DNA of 63,586 bases. Origin: an uncultured Oscillospiraceae bacterium (GTDB taxonomy: Bacteria > Bacillota > Clostridia > Oscillospirales > Oscillospiraceae). A model generated the notes under the pieces. The model was not told the origin of the DNA, ran no database searches, and saw only the letters and a program-made list of their open reading frames with translations. A program made the translations under genes and the position numbers. Shown here one piece after another: positions 24,989 through 34,100 of the stretch (position 1 is the first letter of the stretch; every line of letters starts with the position of its first letter). The stretch spans positions 1 to 63,586 of the forward strand of contig CAMVRT010000014.1 of NCBI GenBank assembly GCA_947169975.1. Reading direction: 5' to 3'.

Positions 24989-27010
24989 TTACATGTTCAG
25001 CTCGGACATGGCAGCGGCCACGACAGCGTCGTCCGCCACATAGGGCAGGGTGATGTGATCCTGTCCGGCGTACATCTTGTTGTACTCGGCAGCGGTGGTC
25101 ATGGCGTGCTCGTTGCGAGCCCAGGAGCGGCGGGCGACGCCCACCATGGTGTCCCAGGGCATGGACATGCGCAGGATGGTATCCACCCGCTCGGAGCCGT
25201 CCAGCACCATGCCGAAGCCGCCGTTGATAGCGCGGCCGATGCCGGTGCCGCCGCCGTTGTGGAGGGCGATGTAGCTCATGCCCCGGGCGGCGTTGCCGGC
25301 GTAGCACTGGGTGGCCATCTCGGCCATGATGTTGGAGCCGTCCTTGATGTTGGAGGTCTCACGGAAGGGAGCGTCGGTGCCGCCGGTATCGTGGTGGTCG
25401 CGGCCCAGAATCACGGGGCCGATCTCGCCGTTGCGGACCATTTCGTTGAACTTCAGGGCGATATTCATGCGGCCCATGGCGTCCTGATACAGGATGCGGC
25501 ACTGGGTGCCCACCACCAGCTTGTTCTTCTTGGCGTCCCGGACCCAGACATAGTTGTCGTGGTCCTGATAGCGGCGGTCATGGGTGCGGATGTACTCGGC
25601 GGCAGCCGCGTCGGTCTTGTCCAGATCCTCCGGCTTGCGGCTCAGGCAGCACCAGCGGAAGGGACCGTAGCCATAGTCGAACAGACACGGGCCCAGGATA
25701 TCCTCCACATAGGAGGGGAAGATGAAGCCGTCCAGATCGTTCTCGCCGTTCTTGCAGATGCTCTTGACGCCGGTGTCGTACACGGCCTTCAGGAAGCTGT
25801 TGCCGTAGTCGAAGAAATAGGTGCCCCGGTCGTGGAACTTGCAGATCATCTCATAGTGGTGCTGCAGGGTCTTGTCCACCAGAGCGCGGAAGGTCTCGGG
25901 ATCCTTGTCCAGCATCTCGGTGCGCTGGGCAAACGTCAGTCCCTGGGGGCAGTAGCCGCCGTCATAGGGCACGTGGCAGGAGGTCTGGTCGCTCATGAGG
26001 TCCACGTGGATGTTGTGGTCATAGAGGTACTCCAGCAGATCCACGATGTTGCCGTGGTAGGCAACGGCGCAGGGCTTGCCCGCCGTCTGATGCTCGCGGG
26101 CGATGGCCACGGCCTCCTCCAGGCTGTCGGTGCGGTGGCTGACCCAGCCCTGGGTATAGCGGGTGTCGATGCGGGAGTCGTCCACCTCGGCGATGATGGA
26201 GGCGGCGCCGGCGATCTCGGCGGCCTTGCCCTGGGCGCCGGACATGCCGCCCAGACCTGCGGAGACAAACAGACGGCCGGACAGGTTCCCGTCATTGGGG
26301 ATGCCCAGCTTCAGACGGCCTGCGTTGAGCAGGGTGTTGAAGGTGCCGTGTACGATGCCCTGGGGCCCGATGTACATCCAGCCGCCGGCGGTCATCTGAC
26401 CGTAGTTGGCAACGCCCAGAGCGGCGGCGCGGTTGAAGTTCTCCTGATCGTCAAAGGTGCCCACCATCAATCCGTTGGAGATGATGACACGGGGCGCCAG
26501 CTTGTGGGAGTGGAACAGGCCCAGCGGATGGCCGGACATAACGACAAGCGTCTGCTCGTCGGTCAGCTCCTCCAGATACTTCTTGATGAGACGGTACTGC
26601 ATCCAGTTCTGGCAGACCTGGCCGGTCTCGCCGTAGGTCACCAGCTCATAGGGGTACAGCGCCACGTCGAAGTCCAGGTTGTTGTCGATCATCACCTGGA
26701 TGGCCCGGCCTTCGATGCACTTGCCCTTATACTCGTCGATGGGCTTGCCGTACAGCTTGCCCTCGGGACGGAAACGGTAGCCGTAGATGCGGCCGTGCTC
26801 TTGAAGCTCCTGGGCAAACTCCTTTGCCATCTGGGCGTGGTGATCCGGATGGATGTAGCGCAGGGCGTTCTTGATGGCCAGCGCCTTGTCCGCCTCCGTC
26901 AGCTTCGACTCGCGGCGGGGTGCGCGGCGGTAGCCGCTCTCCATCCTGGGATATGCCGGCAGCTCATAGTCCAGCTTGATGGTCATCGCTTCATTTGCCA
27001 AATCGGTCAT
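24989..27010 (-). CDS. hutU: Urocanate hydratase
   Basis: This is the second step of histidine degradation, converting urocanate to 4-imidazolone-5-propionate with tightly bound NAD+. At 673 residues it belongs to the longer clostridial urocanase form. Visible family motifs include GGWMYIGPQGIVHGT, SAGLGGMSGAQGKA, the Cys-containing TSCHVPYDGGYCPQGL, and LGRDHHDTGGTDAPFRE with ALHNGGGTGIGRA. The ATG at 27010 has GAGGGAGG upstream. It is divergent from ftcD-fchA-hutH across a region with a tandem 26-bp repeat. hutI (imidazolonepropionase) is not in the window. Confidence 0.96.
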   Translation of the reverse strand: MTDLANEAMTIKLDYELPAYPRMESGYRRAPRRESKLTEADKALAIKNALRYIHPDHHAQMAKEFAQELQEHGRIYGYRFRPEGKLYGKPIDEYKGKCIEGRAIQVMIDNNLDFDVALYPYELVTYGETGQVCQNWMQYRLIKKYLEELTDEQTLVVMSGHPLGLFHSHKLAPRVIISNGLMVGTFDDQENFNRAAALGVANYGQMTAGGWMYIGPQGIVHGTFNTLLNAGRLKLGIPNDGNLSGRLFVSAGLGGMSGAQGKAAEIAGAASIIAEVDDSRIDTRYTQGWVSHRTDSLEEAVAIAREHQTAGKPCAVAYHGNIVDLLEYLYDHNIHVDLMSDQTSCHVPYDGGYCPQGLTFAQRTEMLDKDPETFRALVDKTLQHHYEMICKFHDRGTYFFDYGNSFLKAVYDTGVKSICKNGENDLDGFIFPSYVEDILGPCLFDYGYGPFRWCCLSRKPEDLDKTDAAAAEYIRTHDRRYQDHDNYVWVRDAKKNKLVVGTQCRILYQDAMGRMNIALKFNEMVRNGEIGPVILGRDHHDTGGTDAPFRETSNIKDGSNIMAEMATQCYAGNAARGMSYIALHNGGGTGIGRAINGGFGMVLDGSERVDTILRMSMPWDTMVGVARRSWARNEHAMTTAAEYNKMYAGQDHITLPYVADDAVVAAAMSELNM

Positions 27011-27072
27011 GAAATAGCCTCCCTCAAATATAGCCGGGGCCGGAAAAGCGGTCCCATAAATTTGCACTATAT

Positions 27073-27101
27073 ATTATAGCGGAAAAATCCGCCGATGAAA
27101 A
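27073..27101 (-). promoter_or_regulatory. Probable hutU promoter
   Basis: Minus-strand TATAAT (27078-27073) with a weak TTTTCA (27101-27096) at 17 bp spacing. It abuts the tandem repeat at 27106-27158. Confidence 0.45.
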
Positions 27102-27105
27102 GTGG

Positions 27106-27158
27106 GTAATTCACCTTTTTCTGCTTTTGATTGTAATTCACCTTTTTCTGCTTTTGAT
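27106..27158. repeat. Tandem 26-bp direct repeat between divergent hut promoters
   Basis: Two identical 26-mers (27106-27131 and 27133-27158, each starting GTAATTCACC) are separated by one base, giving a 27-bp period. They lie between the hutU promoter and the ftcD promoter, a typical place for an operator bound by two regulator dimers. Confidence 0.85.
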
Positions 27159-27187
27159 AGAAAATTGAAAAGATATCATTTTAACAG

Positions 27188-27217
27188 TTTACAAATCGCC
27201 GTTATCTGCGATATAAT
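27188..27217 (+). promoter_or_regulatory. Promoter of ftcD-fchA-hutH
   Basis: TTTACA at 27188-27193 and TATAAT at 27212-27217, 18 bp apart, 46 bases before the ftcD start. Confidence 0.75.
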
Positions 27218-27263
27218 AGCGGATGGTTTGAACTTAATTAAATAAACAGGAGGCAAATTGATT

Positions 27264-28178
27264 ATGGCAAAGTTGGTTGAGTGTATCCCGAATTTCAGCG
27301 TCAGCCGCGAGCGGGATGAGAAGGTCTTTCAGGGTCTGGTGGACACCGCGAACAGCGTGCCCGGCTGCACCCTTTTCGACGTTCAGTCCGACGGCAACCA
27401 CAACCGCTGCGTTTTCACGCTGATCGGCGCGCCCCAGGCCATTGAGGAGGTCGCCTTCCAGCTGTGCAAGAAGGCCATGGAGACCATCGACATGACCAAG
27501 CACGAGGGACAGCATCCCCGCATGGGCGCCACCGACGTGATCCCCTTCGTGCCCCAGATGGACGTCACCGTGGCCGAGTGCGTGGAGATGAGCAAGCGCG
27601 TGGCCCAGCGGATCTGGGACGAGCTGCAGATCCCCTCCTTCCTCTATGAGGATTCCGCCACCCGCCCCGAGCGCAAGAATCTGGCCACCTGCCGCAAGGG
27701 TCAGTTCGAGGGCATGCCCGAGAAGCTGCTCCAGCCCGACTGGGCGCCCGACTACGGCGAGCGGAAAATCCACCCCACCGCCGGCATCACCGCCATCGGC
27801 GCACGGATGCCGCTGGTCGCCTTCAACGTCAATCTGAACACCTCCGATCTGGAGATCGCCAAGAAGATCGCCAAGGCCATCCGCGGCAGCTCCGGCGGCT
27901 TCCGCAGCTGCAAGGCCATCGGCATCATGCTGGAGGAGCGGAACATCGCCCAGGTCTCCATGAACATGGTCAACTATGAGGACACCCCCCTCTACTATAC
28001 TTATGAGATGGTCCGCGTGCTGGCCGAGCGCTACGGCGTGGGCATCCTGGGCACCGAGGTGGTGGGTCTGACCCCCGCCAAGGCCCTCATCGACTGCGCC
28101 GAGCACTACCTGCGCATCGAGAACTTTGACTGCAAGAAGCAGGTGATGGAATACCACCTGATCGACATGAACAACTGA
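27264..28178 (+). CDS. ftcD: Glutamate formimidoyltransferase
   Basis: The enzyme transfers the formimino group of N-formiminoglutamate to tetrahydrofolate, giving glutamate and formimino-THF. The 304 residues correspond to the transferase half of the animal FTCD fusion; motifs include LVECIPNFSVSR at the N-terminus, DGNHNRCVFT, EGQHPRMGATDVIPFVP and NVNLNTSDLE. The ATG at 27264 follows AGGAGG by 10 bases; a TTG six bases earlier is less likely. The cyclodeaminase half is encoded by the next gene 13 bases downstream. Confidence 0.95.
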   Translation: MAKLVECIPNFSVSRERDEKVFQGLVDTANSVPGCTLFDVQSDGNHNRCVFTLIGAPQAIEEVAFQLCKKAMETIDMTKHEGQHPRMGATDVIPFVPQMDVTVAECVEMSKRVAQRIWDELQIPSFLYEDSATRPERKNLATCRKGQFEGMPEKLLQPDWAPDYGERKIHPTAGITAIGARMPLVAFNVNLNTSDLEIAKKIAKAIRGSSGGFRSCKAIGIMLEERNIAQVSMNMVNYEDTPLYYTYEMVRVLAERYGVGILGTEVVGLTPAKALIDCAEHYLRIENFDCKKQVMEYHLIDMNN

Positions 28179-28191
28179 GGGAGGCGTCGAC

Positions 28192-28827
28192 ATGAAGCTT
28201 GCTGATTTGACCGTCACCGCCTTTACCGACACCGTAGCCTCCGACGCGCCGGCACCCGGCGGCGGCTCTGTTGCCGCGCTGGCCGGCTCCATCGGCGCCG
28301 CTCTGACCGCCATGGTGGGCTGCCTGACCCAGGGACGCAAGAAATACGCCGACTGCGCCGAATACGCTGCCGAGGTGGAGGCCAAGGGCAACGAGCTCAA
28401 GACCCGCCTCATGGACGTGATGGATCGGGACACCGAGGCCTTCAACGTGGTCAGCGCCGCCTTTGCCATGCCCAAGTCCACCGATGAGGAAAAGGCCGCC
28501 CGCACCGCCGCCATTCAGGACGGGCTCAAGGGCTGCACCAAGACCCCCATGGAGATGATGGAGCTGATGGACGAGACCCTGACGCTGGCCGCCTCCCTGC
28601 TGGAAAACGGCTTCAACGATACCGCCGCCAGCGATCTGGGCGTGGGCTTCCTCAGCCTGAAGGCCGGCATCCAGGGCGCGTGGCTCAACGTGCTCATCAA
28701 TGTGGGCTCCCTGAAGGACCGGGACTTTGCCGACGCCTACCGGGCAAGAGGCGAGGCCATTCTCACCCACGCCCTGCCCCTGGCAGACGAGTGCTACGAC
28801 CGGCTGGTAAAGCTCATCGAGGGCTGA
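28192..28827 (+). CDS. fchA: Formiminotetrahydrofolate cyclodeaminase
   Basis: This 211-residue protein of the cyclodeaminase/cyclohydrolase family converts formimino-THF to methenyl-THF plus ammonia. The N-terminal APAPGGGSVAALAGSIGAAL motif and the helical remainder are typical. It directly follows ftcD. Methenyl-THF leads to formyl-THF, which PurN and the AICAR transformylase of the neighbouring purine operon consume. Confidence 0.93.
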   Translation: MKLADLTVTAFTDTVASDAPAPGGGSVAALAGSIGAALTAMVGCLTQGRKKYADCAEYAAEVEAKGNELKTRLMDVMDRDTEAFNVVSAAFAMPKSTDEEKAARTAAIQDGLKGCTKTPMEMMELMDETLTLAASLLENGFNDTAASDLGVGFLSLKAGIQGAWLNVLINVGSLKDRDFADAYRARGEAILTHALPLADECYDRLVKLIEG

Positions 28828-28864
28828 TCAGGACGGATCATCTGATAGATCGAGGTAGATAAAC

Positions 28865-30433
28865 ATGATTATGAACCCCTCTGCTGTTCGTCACGTTGTG
28901 ATCGACGGACACAGCCTGACGCTGGAGCAGTTTGTTGCCGTGTGCCGCTATGACGCCACGGTAGAGCTCTCCCCTGCCGCCCGGGACGCCATGCAGCGCT
29001 CCCGCGACCTGGCGGAGAAGATCGCCGCAGAAGGCCGCGTGGCCTACGGCATCACCACCGGCTTCGGCGAGTTCCAGAAGGTGGCCGTGCCCAAGGAGAT
29101 GAGCAACCAGCTCTCCACCAACCTGATCCTCAGCCACTGCACCGCCGCCGGCGATCCCTATGCCGGTGAGATCGTGCGCGGCATGATGCTGCTGCGGGCC
29201 AACGCCCTGTGCGTGGGTGTGTCCGGCGTACGTCCCCTGCTGGTGGAAATGCTCATTGACATGCTCAATAAGGGCGTCACCCCCATCGTGCCGGAAAAGG
29301 GCTCTCTGGGCTCCTCCGGTGACCTGGCGCCGCTGGCCCACATGACTCTGCCCATGCTGGGCAAGGGCGAGGCCGTCTACGGCGGTGTTCGCATGAGCGG
29401 CGCCGAGGCCATGGCCAAGGCCGGCATCCCCACACTGGACACGCTGGTGAGCAAGGAAGGCCTGGGCATGACCAACGGAACCTGCGCCATGACCTCCGTG
29501 GGCGCGCTGGCTCTCTACGACGCCATCTGCGCCGCCCAGCTTGCCGACGTCATCGCCTCCCTCTCCTTTGAGGGACTCACCGTGCTGCGCAACGCCTTTG
29601 ATCCCCGCATCCACGCCGCCCGCGGCCAGCAGGGCCAGATGACCGTGGCCGCCAATATCCGCGCGCTGCTCCAAGGCTCCGAGATCATCGACAACTGCCA
29701 GAGCGACCGGGTGCAGGACGCCTACGCCCTGCGCTGCGTGCCCCAGCTCCACGGCGCCTGCCGTGATGCGCTGGACTTCGTGCGGCAGAAGGTGGAGATC
29801 GAGTTCAACGCCGTCACCGATAACCCGCTGATCTTCCCGGACGACGAGGCCGTCATCTCCGGCGGCAACTTCCACGGCGAGCCCATGGCACTGCCCTTCG
29901 ATTTCCTGGGCATCGCCGCCGCCGAGCTGGCCGACGCCTCCGAGCGCCGCACCGAGCGCATGGTGAACGCCGCCCTCAGCAACGGCCTCACCCCCTTCCT
30001 GACCACCCAGCCCGGCGTCAACTCCGGCTTCATGATCGTCCAGTACGCCGCCGCCTCCATGGTCAGCGAGAACAAGGTGTACGCCCACCCCGCCTCCGTG
30101 GACTCCATCCCCTCCTCCGCCAATCAGGAGGACATCGTGTCCATGGGCACCACCGCCGCCCGCAAGGCCCGGATGATCGTGCGCAACACCCAGGACGTGC
30201 TGGCTGACGAGCTGATGACCGCCTGCCAGGCCATCGACATCCGCCGCCGCCTCAATACCCACGGTCAGGGCATTACCGCGCTGCACCAGGCGCTGTACGC
30301 CCATGTCCGCGAAAAGGTGGATTTCTACGAGGTGGATCGCGAGATCTGGCCTGACATCCGCGCCTGCGAAGAGATGATCCGCTCCGGCGAGCTGCTGGCC
30401 ATTGTCAAGGAGTACCTGCCCGAGCTGGCATAA
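28865..30433 (+). CDS. hutH: Histidine ammonia-lyase
   Basis: The enzyme removes ammonia from histidine to give urocanate. The 522-residue length is normal. The MIO prosthetic group forms from an internal triad in GSLGSSGDLAPLAHM; here it is Ser150-Ser151-Gly152, where most family members have Ala-Ser-Gly. Other motifs include YGITTGFGEF (catalytic Tyr), QDAYALRC and FHGEPMALPFD. It is the last gene of ftcD-fchA-hutH, with a strong terminator 14 bases downstream. The context makes histidine the likely substrate; a tyrosine or phenylalanine lyase is less likely. Confidence 0.94.
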   Translation: MIMNPSAVRHVVIDGHSLTLEQFVAVCRYDATVELSPAARDAMQRSRDLAEKIAAEGRVAYGITTGFGEFQKVAVPKEMSNQLSTNLILSHCTAAGDPYAGEIVRGMMLLRANALCVGVSGVRPLLVEMLIDMLNKGVTPIVPEKGSLGSSGDLAPLAHMTLPMLGKGEAVYGGVRMSGAEAMAKAGIPTLDTLVSKEGLGMTNGTCAMTSVGALALYDAICAAQLADVIASLSFEGLTVLRNAFDPRIHAARGQQGQMTVAANIRALLQGSEIIDNCQSDRVQDAYALRCVPQLHGACRDALDFVRQKVEIEFNAVTDNPLIFPDDEAVISGGNFHGEPMALPFDFLGIAAAELADASERRTERMVNAALSNGLTPFLTTQPGVNSGFMIVQYAAASMVSENKVYAHPASVDSIPSSANQEDIVSMGTTAARKARMIVRNTQDVLADELMTACQAIDIRRRLNTHGQGITALHQALYAHVREKVDFYEVDREIWPDIRACEEMIRSGELLAIVKEYLPELA

Positions 30434-30447
30434 AACACAGAAACATA

Positions 30448-30482
30448 AAATACGCGGCTCCGAAATTCGGAGCCGCGTATTT
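30448..30482 (+). terminator. Bidirectional terminator between hutH and hutD
   Basis: A perfect 17-bp stem (AAATACGCGGCTCCGAA) with a 1-nt loop lies between the convergent stops of hutH and hutD. Confidence 0.88.
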
Positions 30483-30496
30483 CTTTTGCGCTGTGT

Positions 30497-31087
30497 TCAG
30501 ATCCGCCGCATCCGGCAGAGCATCAGCCGGGCGCATCCGGTGGATTTCAGCGTCAGCACCCCGCCCTCCGGTTGCCGGATCAGCAGGGATTCTCTGCTTT
30601 CTATGACAAGTTCTTTTCCTTTACATGTAACGGAACAGCTGCCCTCTGCGCAGTATAGCAGCACTTCATCCAAGCCGGGCGCAAGACCCACTGCTCGCTC
30701 CTCCGCCTCAAGAGAGAGCGCTTCCACGGTGCCCTCCGCCTGATTGCGGCGGAGCATCAGATTGAAATCGGTGCACAGGCCCGCGGAGTGGGTGGCGTCG
30801 CTGCCTTCGAAGGCATGTACCTCGTAGGGCTGGAGCGCAAAGGGCTCATGTCCGTTGTGGGAGAGGATCATCTCCCCCTCCAGCACGGAGATGAGGCGGT
30901 GATAGTCCGGCAGAGACGTAAAGTCAGATTCCTTTACGGCGACTGTTGCAGAGCTGATACGCCAGAAAAAGTTCCGGTCGGCGTACACCGCGCCCTCCGG
31001 AAAGATGCGCAGTTGCGTGGTGGTCCCGCCGCTCCACGCTGTTGTCACGTAATCCTCCGGGCGCAGATGGATCAGCGTTTCACCCAT
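30497..31087 (-). CDS. hutD: HutD family protein
   Basis: This 196-residue cupin-like protein of the HutD/Ves family has the characteristic TTAWSGGTTTQLRIFPEG, then FFWRISSATV and HRLISVLEGEMIL. HutD proteins accompany histidine-degradation genes and are thought to tune pathway activity, but their biochemical role is not established. The ATG at 31087 has GAGGAGG upstream. It lies 14 bases downstream of purL and is convergent with hutH, so it seems to be transcribed as the last gene of the purine operon. Confidence 0.9.
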   Translation of the reverse strand: MGETLIHLRPEDYVTTAWSGGTTTQLRIFPEGAVYADRNFFWRISSATVAVKESDFTSLPDYHRLISVLEGEMILSHNGHEPFALQPYEVHAFEGSDATHSAGLCTDFNLMLRRNQAEGTVEALSLEAEERAVGLAPGLDEVLLYCAEGSCSVTCKGKELVIESRESLLIRQPEGGVLTLKSTGCARLMLCRMRRI

Positions 31088-31101
31088 GGTTTTGCGCCTC
31101 C

Positions 31102-34100
31102 TCAACGGAAGTATGCCACGGCGGCGGCAAACATCTTCATGTCGAAGTCGCCGGGGACATTTTTGTAGAGGCCCTTGCCGATGCGCTCGGCATGGCCCAT
31201 CTTGCCGAAGATCCGGCCGTCCGGGGAGGTGACGCCCTCCACGGCGCAGACGGAGCCGTTGGGGTTGAAGTGGACGTCCATGGTGGGTTTGCCGTCCAGA
31301 TCCACATACTGGGTGGCGATCTGACCGTTCTTAGCCAGGTCACGCACCAGCTGTTCCGAGGCGTAGAACCGCCCCTCGCCGTGGGAGATGGGCACATTGT
31401 AGACGTCGCCCACCTGGGTCAGTGCCAGCCAGGGGGACTTGTTGGAGGCCACCCGCACCGGCACGATGCGGGACTGGTGGCGGCCGATGACGTTGCCCGT
31501 CAGGGTGGGGCAGGTCTCGTCCGGCTCGATGATGCGGCCGTAGGGCACCAGACCCAGCTTGATGAGGGCCTGGAAACCGTTGCAGATGCCGGCCATGAGA
31601 CCGCCCCGCTGCTCCAGCAGCCCGGTAACGGCCTTCTTCACCGCGGCGTTGCGGAAGAACGCGGTGATGAACTTGCCGGAGCCATCGGGCTCGTCGCCGC
31701 CGGAGAAGCCGCCGGGGATGAAGATCATCTGGGTGTCATCGACGCGGCGGGCAAAGTACTCCGTGGCGTCGGCAATGGCGGCGGAGGTCCGGTTGCGGAT
31801 GACCACCGTCTCCGGCTCAGCGCCGGCAGCGGCAAAGGCCTTGGCACTGTCGTACTCGCAGTTGGTGCCGGGAAAGACGGGGATCAGCACCCGGGGCTTG
31901 CTGCAATGAAGCACCGTGGCCACACGGGAATTTGTGGTGTAATCCAGATTGGGGATCTCGGCCTCCGGGGTGGGGATATTGCAAGGATAGACGCTCTCCA
32001 GCTTGCCCTCATAGATGGCCAGCAGCTCGTCCAGAGAGACAGCGTCATCACCGCGGCTGACGGTCTTGTCCGCCGTGGTGCGGCCCAGCAGCGTGCCGGA
32101 AACCTCCCACTCCCCTGCCAGCTCCAGCACGAAGGCGCCGTAGCGGTAGCCGAAAACGGTCTCGTCGGTCACACTCTTGTCGTAGGCGAAGCCTACGCCG
32201 TTGCCGAAGCACATCTTCATCACCGCCTCGGCCACGCCGCCGTAGGTGGGGGTGTAGGCCGCAACGGCCTTGCCGGTAGTCAGCAGTGTATGGACAGCGT
32301 CGTAAAGCTTGAGCAGGCTGTCCGTGGCAGGCAGACCGCTGTCGTCACAGTCCGGGGTCAGCAGCACCACGTTATGGCCGGGTGCCTTGAAGTCGTTGGA
32401 GGTAATCTCCGCAAGCTTGGCGGTGGTAACGGCGAAGGAGACCAGCGTGGGCGGCACAGTGAGGTTCTCGAAGGTGCCGCTCATGGAGTCCTTGCCGCCG
32501 ATGGCAGCCATGCCAAGGCCTTTCTGGGCCTTAAAGGCGCCTAGCAGCGCGGCAAGAGGCTTACCCCAGCGGCGGCTGTCACGGCCCAGCTTTTCGAAAT
32601 ACTCCTGGAAGGTGAGGTACACATCCCTGCGATCGGCGCCGGAGGCGATGAGCTTGGAGACGGACTCCACCACCGCCAGATATGCGCTGTGGTAGGGGCT
32701 TTTCTCCGCAATATAGGGGTTATATCCCCAGGCCATGAGAGAGCAGGTGTCGGTGTCCCGCTTCTCCACAGAGATCTTGTGTGCCATGGCCTGTGCGGGG
32801 GTCAGCTGATTTCTGCCGCCGAAGGGCATCAGCACCGTGCCGGCGCCGATGGTGGCGTCGAACTCCTCGGCAAGGCCCCGCTTGGAGCAGACGTTCAGCT
32901 CGCCGGCCAGCGCACGATAACCCGCGGCAAAGTCAGCGGGGACAGCGCGGGTAAAGGATTCCGGCTTTACAGCTTCAACGGTGATATGCTTCTCCGCGCC
33001 GTTGGTGTCCAGGAAGGCGCGGGAGATGTCCACCACGGATTTGCCGTGCCAGCGCATGGTTAGCCGGGGCTCTGCCTTGACGGTGGCAATGACGGTGGAC
33101 TCCAGATTCTCGGCGTCGGCGATGGCGCAGAAACGCGCCACGTCCCTGGCCTCCACCACCACGGCCATGCGCTCCTGGGACTCGGAGATGGCCAGCTCGG
33201 TGCCGTCCAGTCCCTCGTATTTCCGGGGCACCACGTCCAGATCGATGTCCAGACCGTCGGCCAGCTCGCCCACGGCAACGGACACGCCGCCGGCGCCGAA
33301 GTCGTTGCAGCGGCGGATCATACGGGTGGCCTCGGCGTTGCGGAACAGACGCTGGAGCTTGCGCTCCTCGGGGGCGTTGCCCTTCTGCACCTCGGAGCCG
33401 CAGTTTTCCACGGAGTGGGTGTTGTGAGCCTTGGAAGAGCCGGTGGCGCCGCCGATGCCGTCGCGGCCGGTGCGGCCGCCCAGCAGGATCACCACGTTGC
33501 CCGGCTCCGGACGCTCCCGGCGCACGTTCTCCGCCGGAGCGGCGGCGATGACGGCGCCGATCTCCATGCGCTTGGCGGCGTAGCCGGGATGATAGAGCTC
33601 ATCCACCTGTCCGGTGGCAAGGCCGATCTGGTTGCCGTAGGAGGAGTAGCCGCCGGCGGCCAAAGTGACGATCTTGCGCTGGGGCAGCTTGCCGGGGATG
33701 GTCTCCTCCAGCGGACGCAGCGGATCCGCCGCGCCGGTGACGCGCATGGCGGCATAGACGTAGCTGCGGCCGGACAGCGGATCCCGGATGGCCCCGCCGA
33801 TGCAGGTGGCGGCGCCGCCGAAGGGCTCGATCTCCGTGGGATGGTTGTGGGTCTCGTTCTTGAACAGCAGCAGCCAGTCCTGCGCCTCCCCCTCCACGTT
33901 GACCGTGATCTTCACCGTGCAGGCGTTGATCTCCTCTGACTCGTCCAGCTTGTCCAAGAGGCCCTTCTTCTTGAGGTACTTGGCGGCGATGGTGCCCATG
34001 TCCATGAGGGTCACCGGCTTGGTGCGGCCCAGCTCACGGCGGACGGCCAGATAGTCCTCGTAGGTCCGGTGCAGCTCCTCATCTTCAAAGGTCACATCGT

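Noticed and set aside
25055-27079. 674-codon frame antisense to hutU
   Set aside because: It is a GC-driven shadow of a well-supported gene, Val/Gly/His-rich with no motif. The same holds for the long antisense frames across purL, purD, xdh and the surface protein genes.
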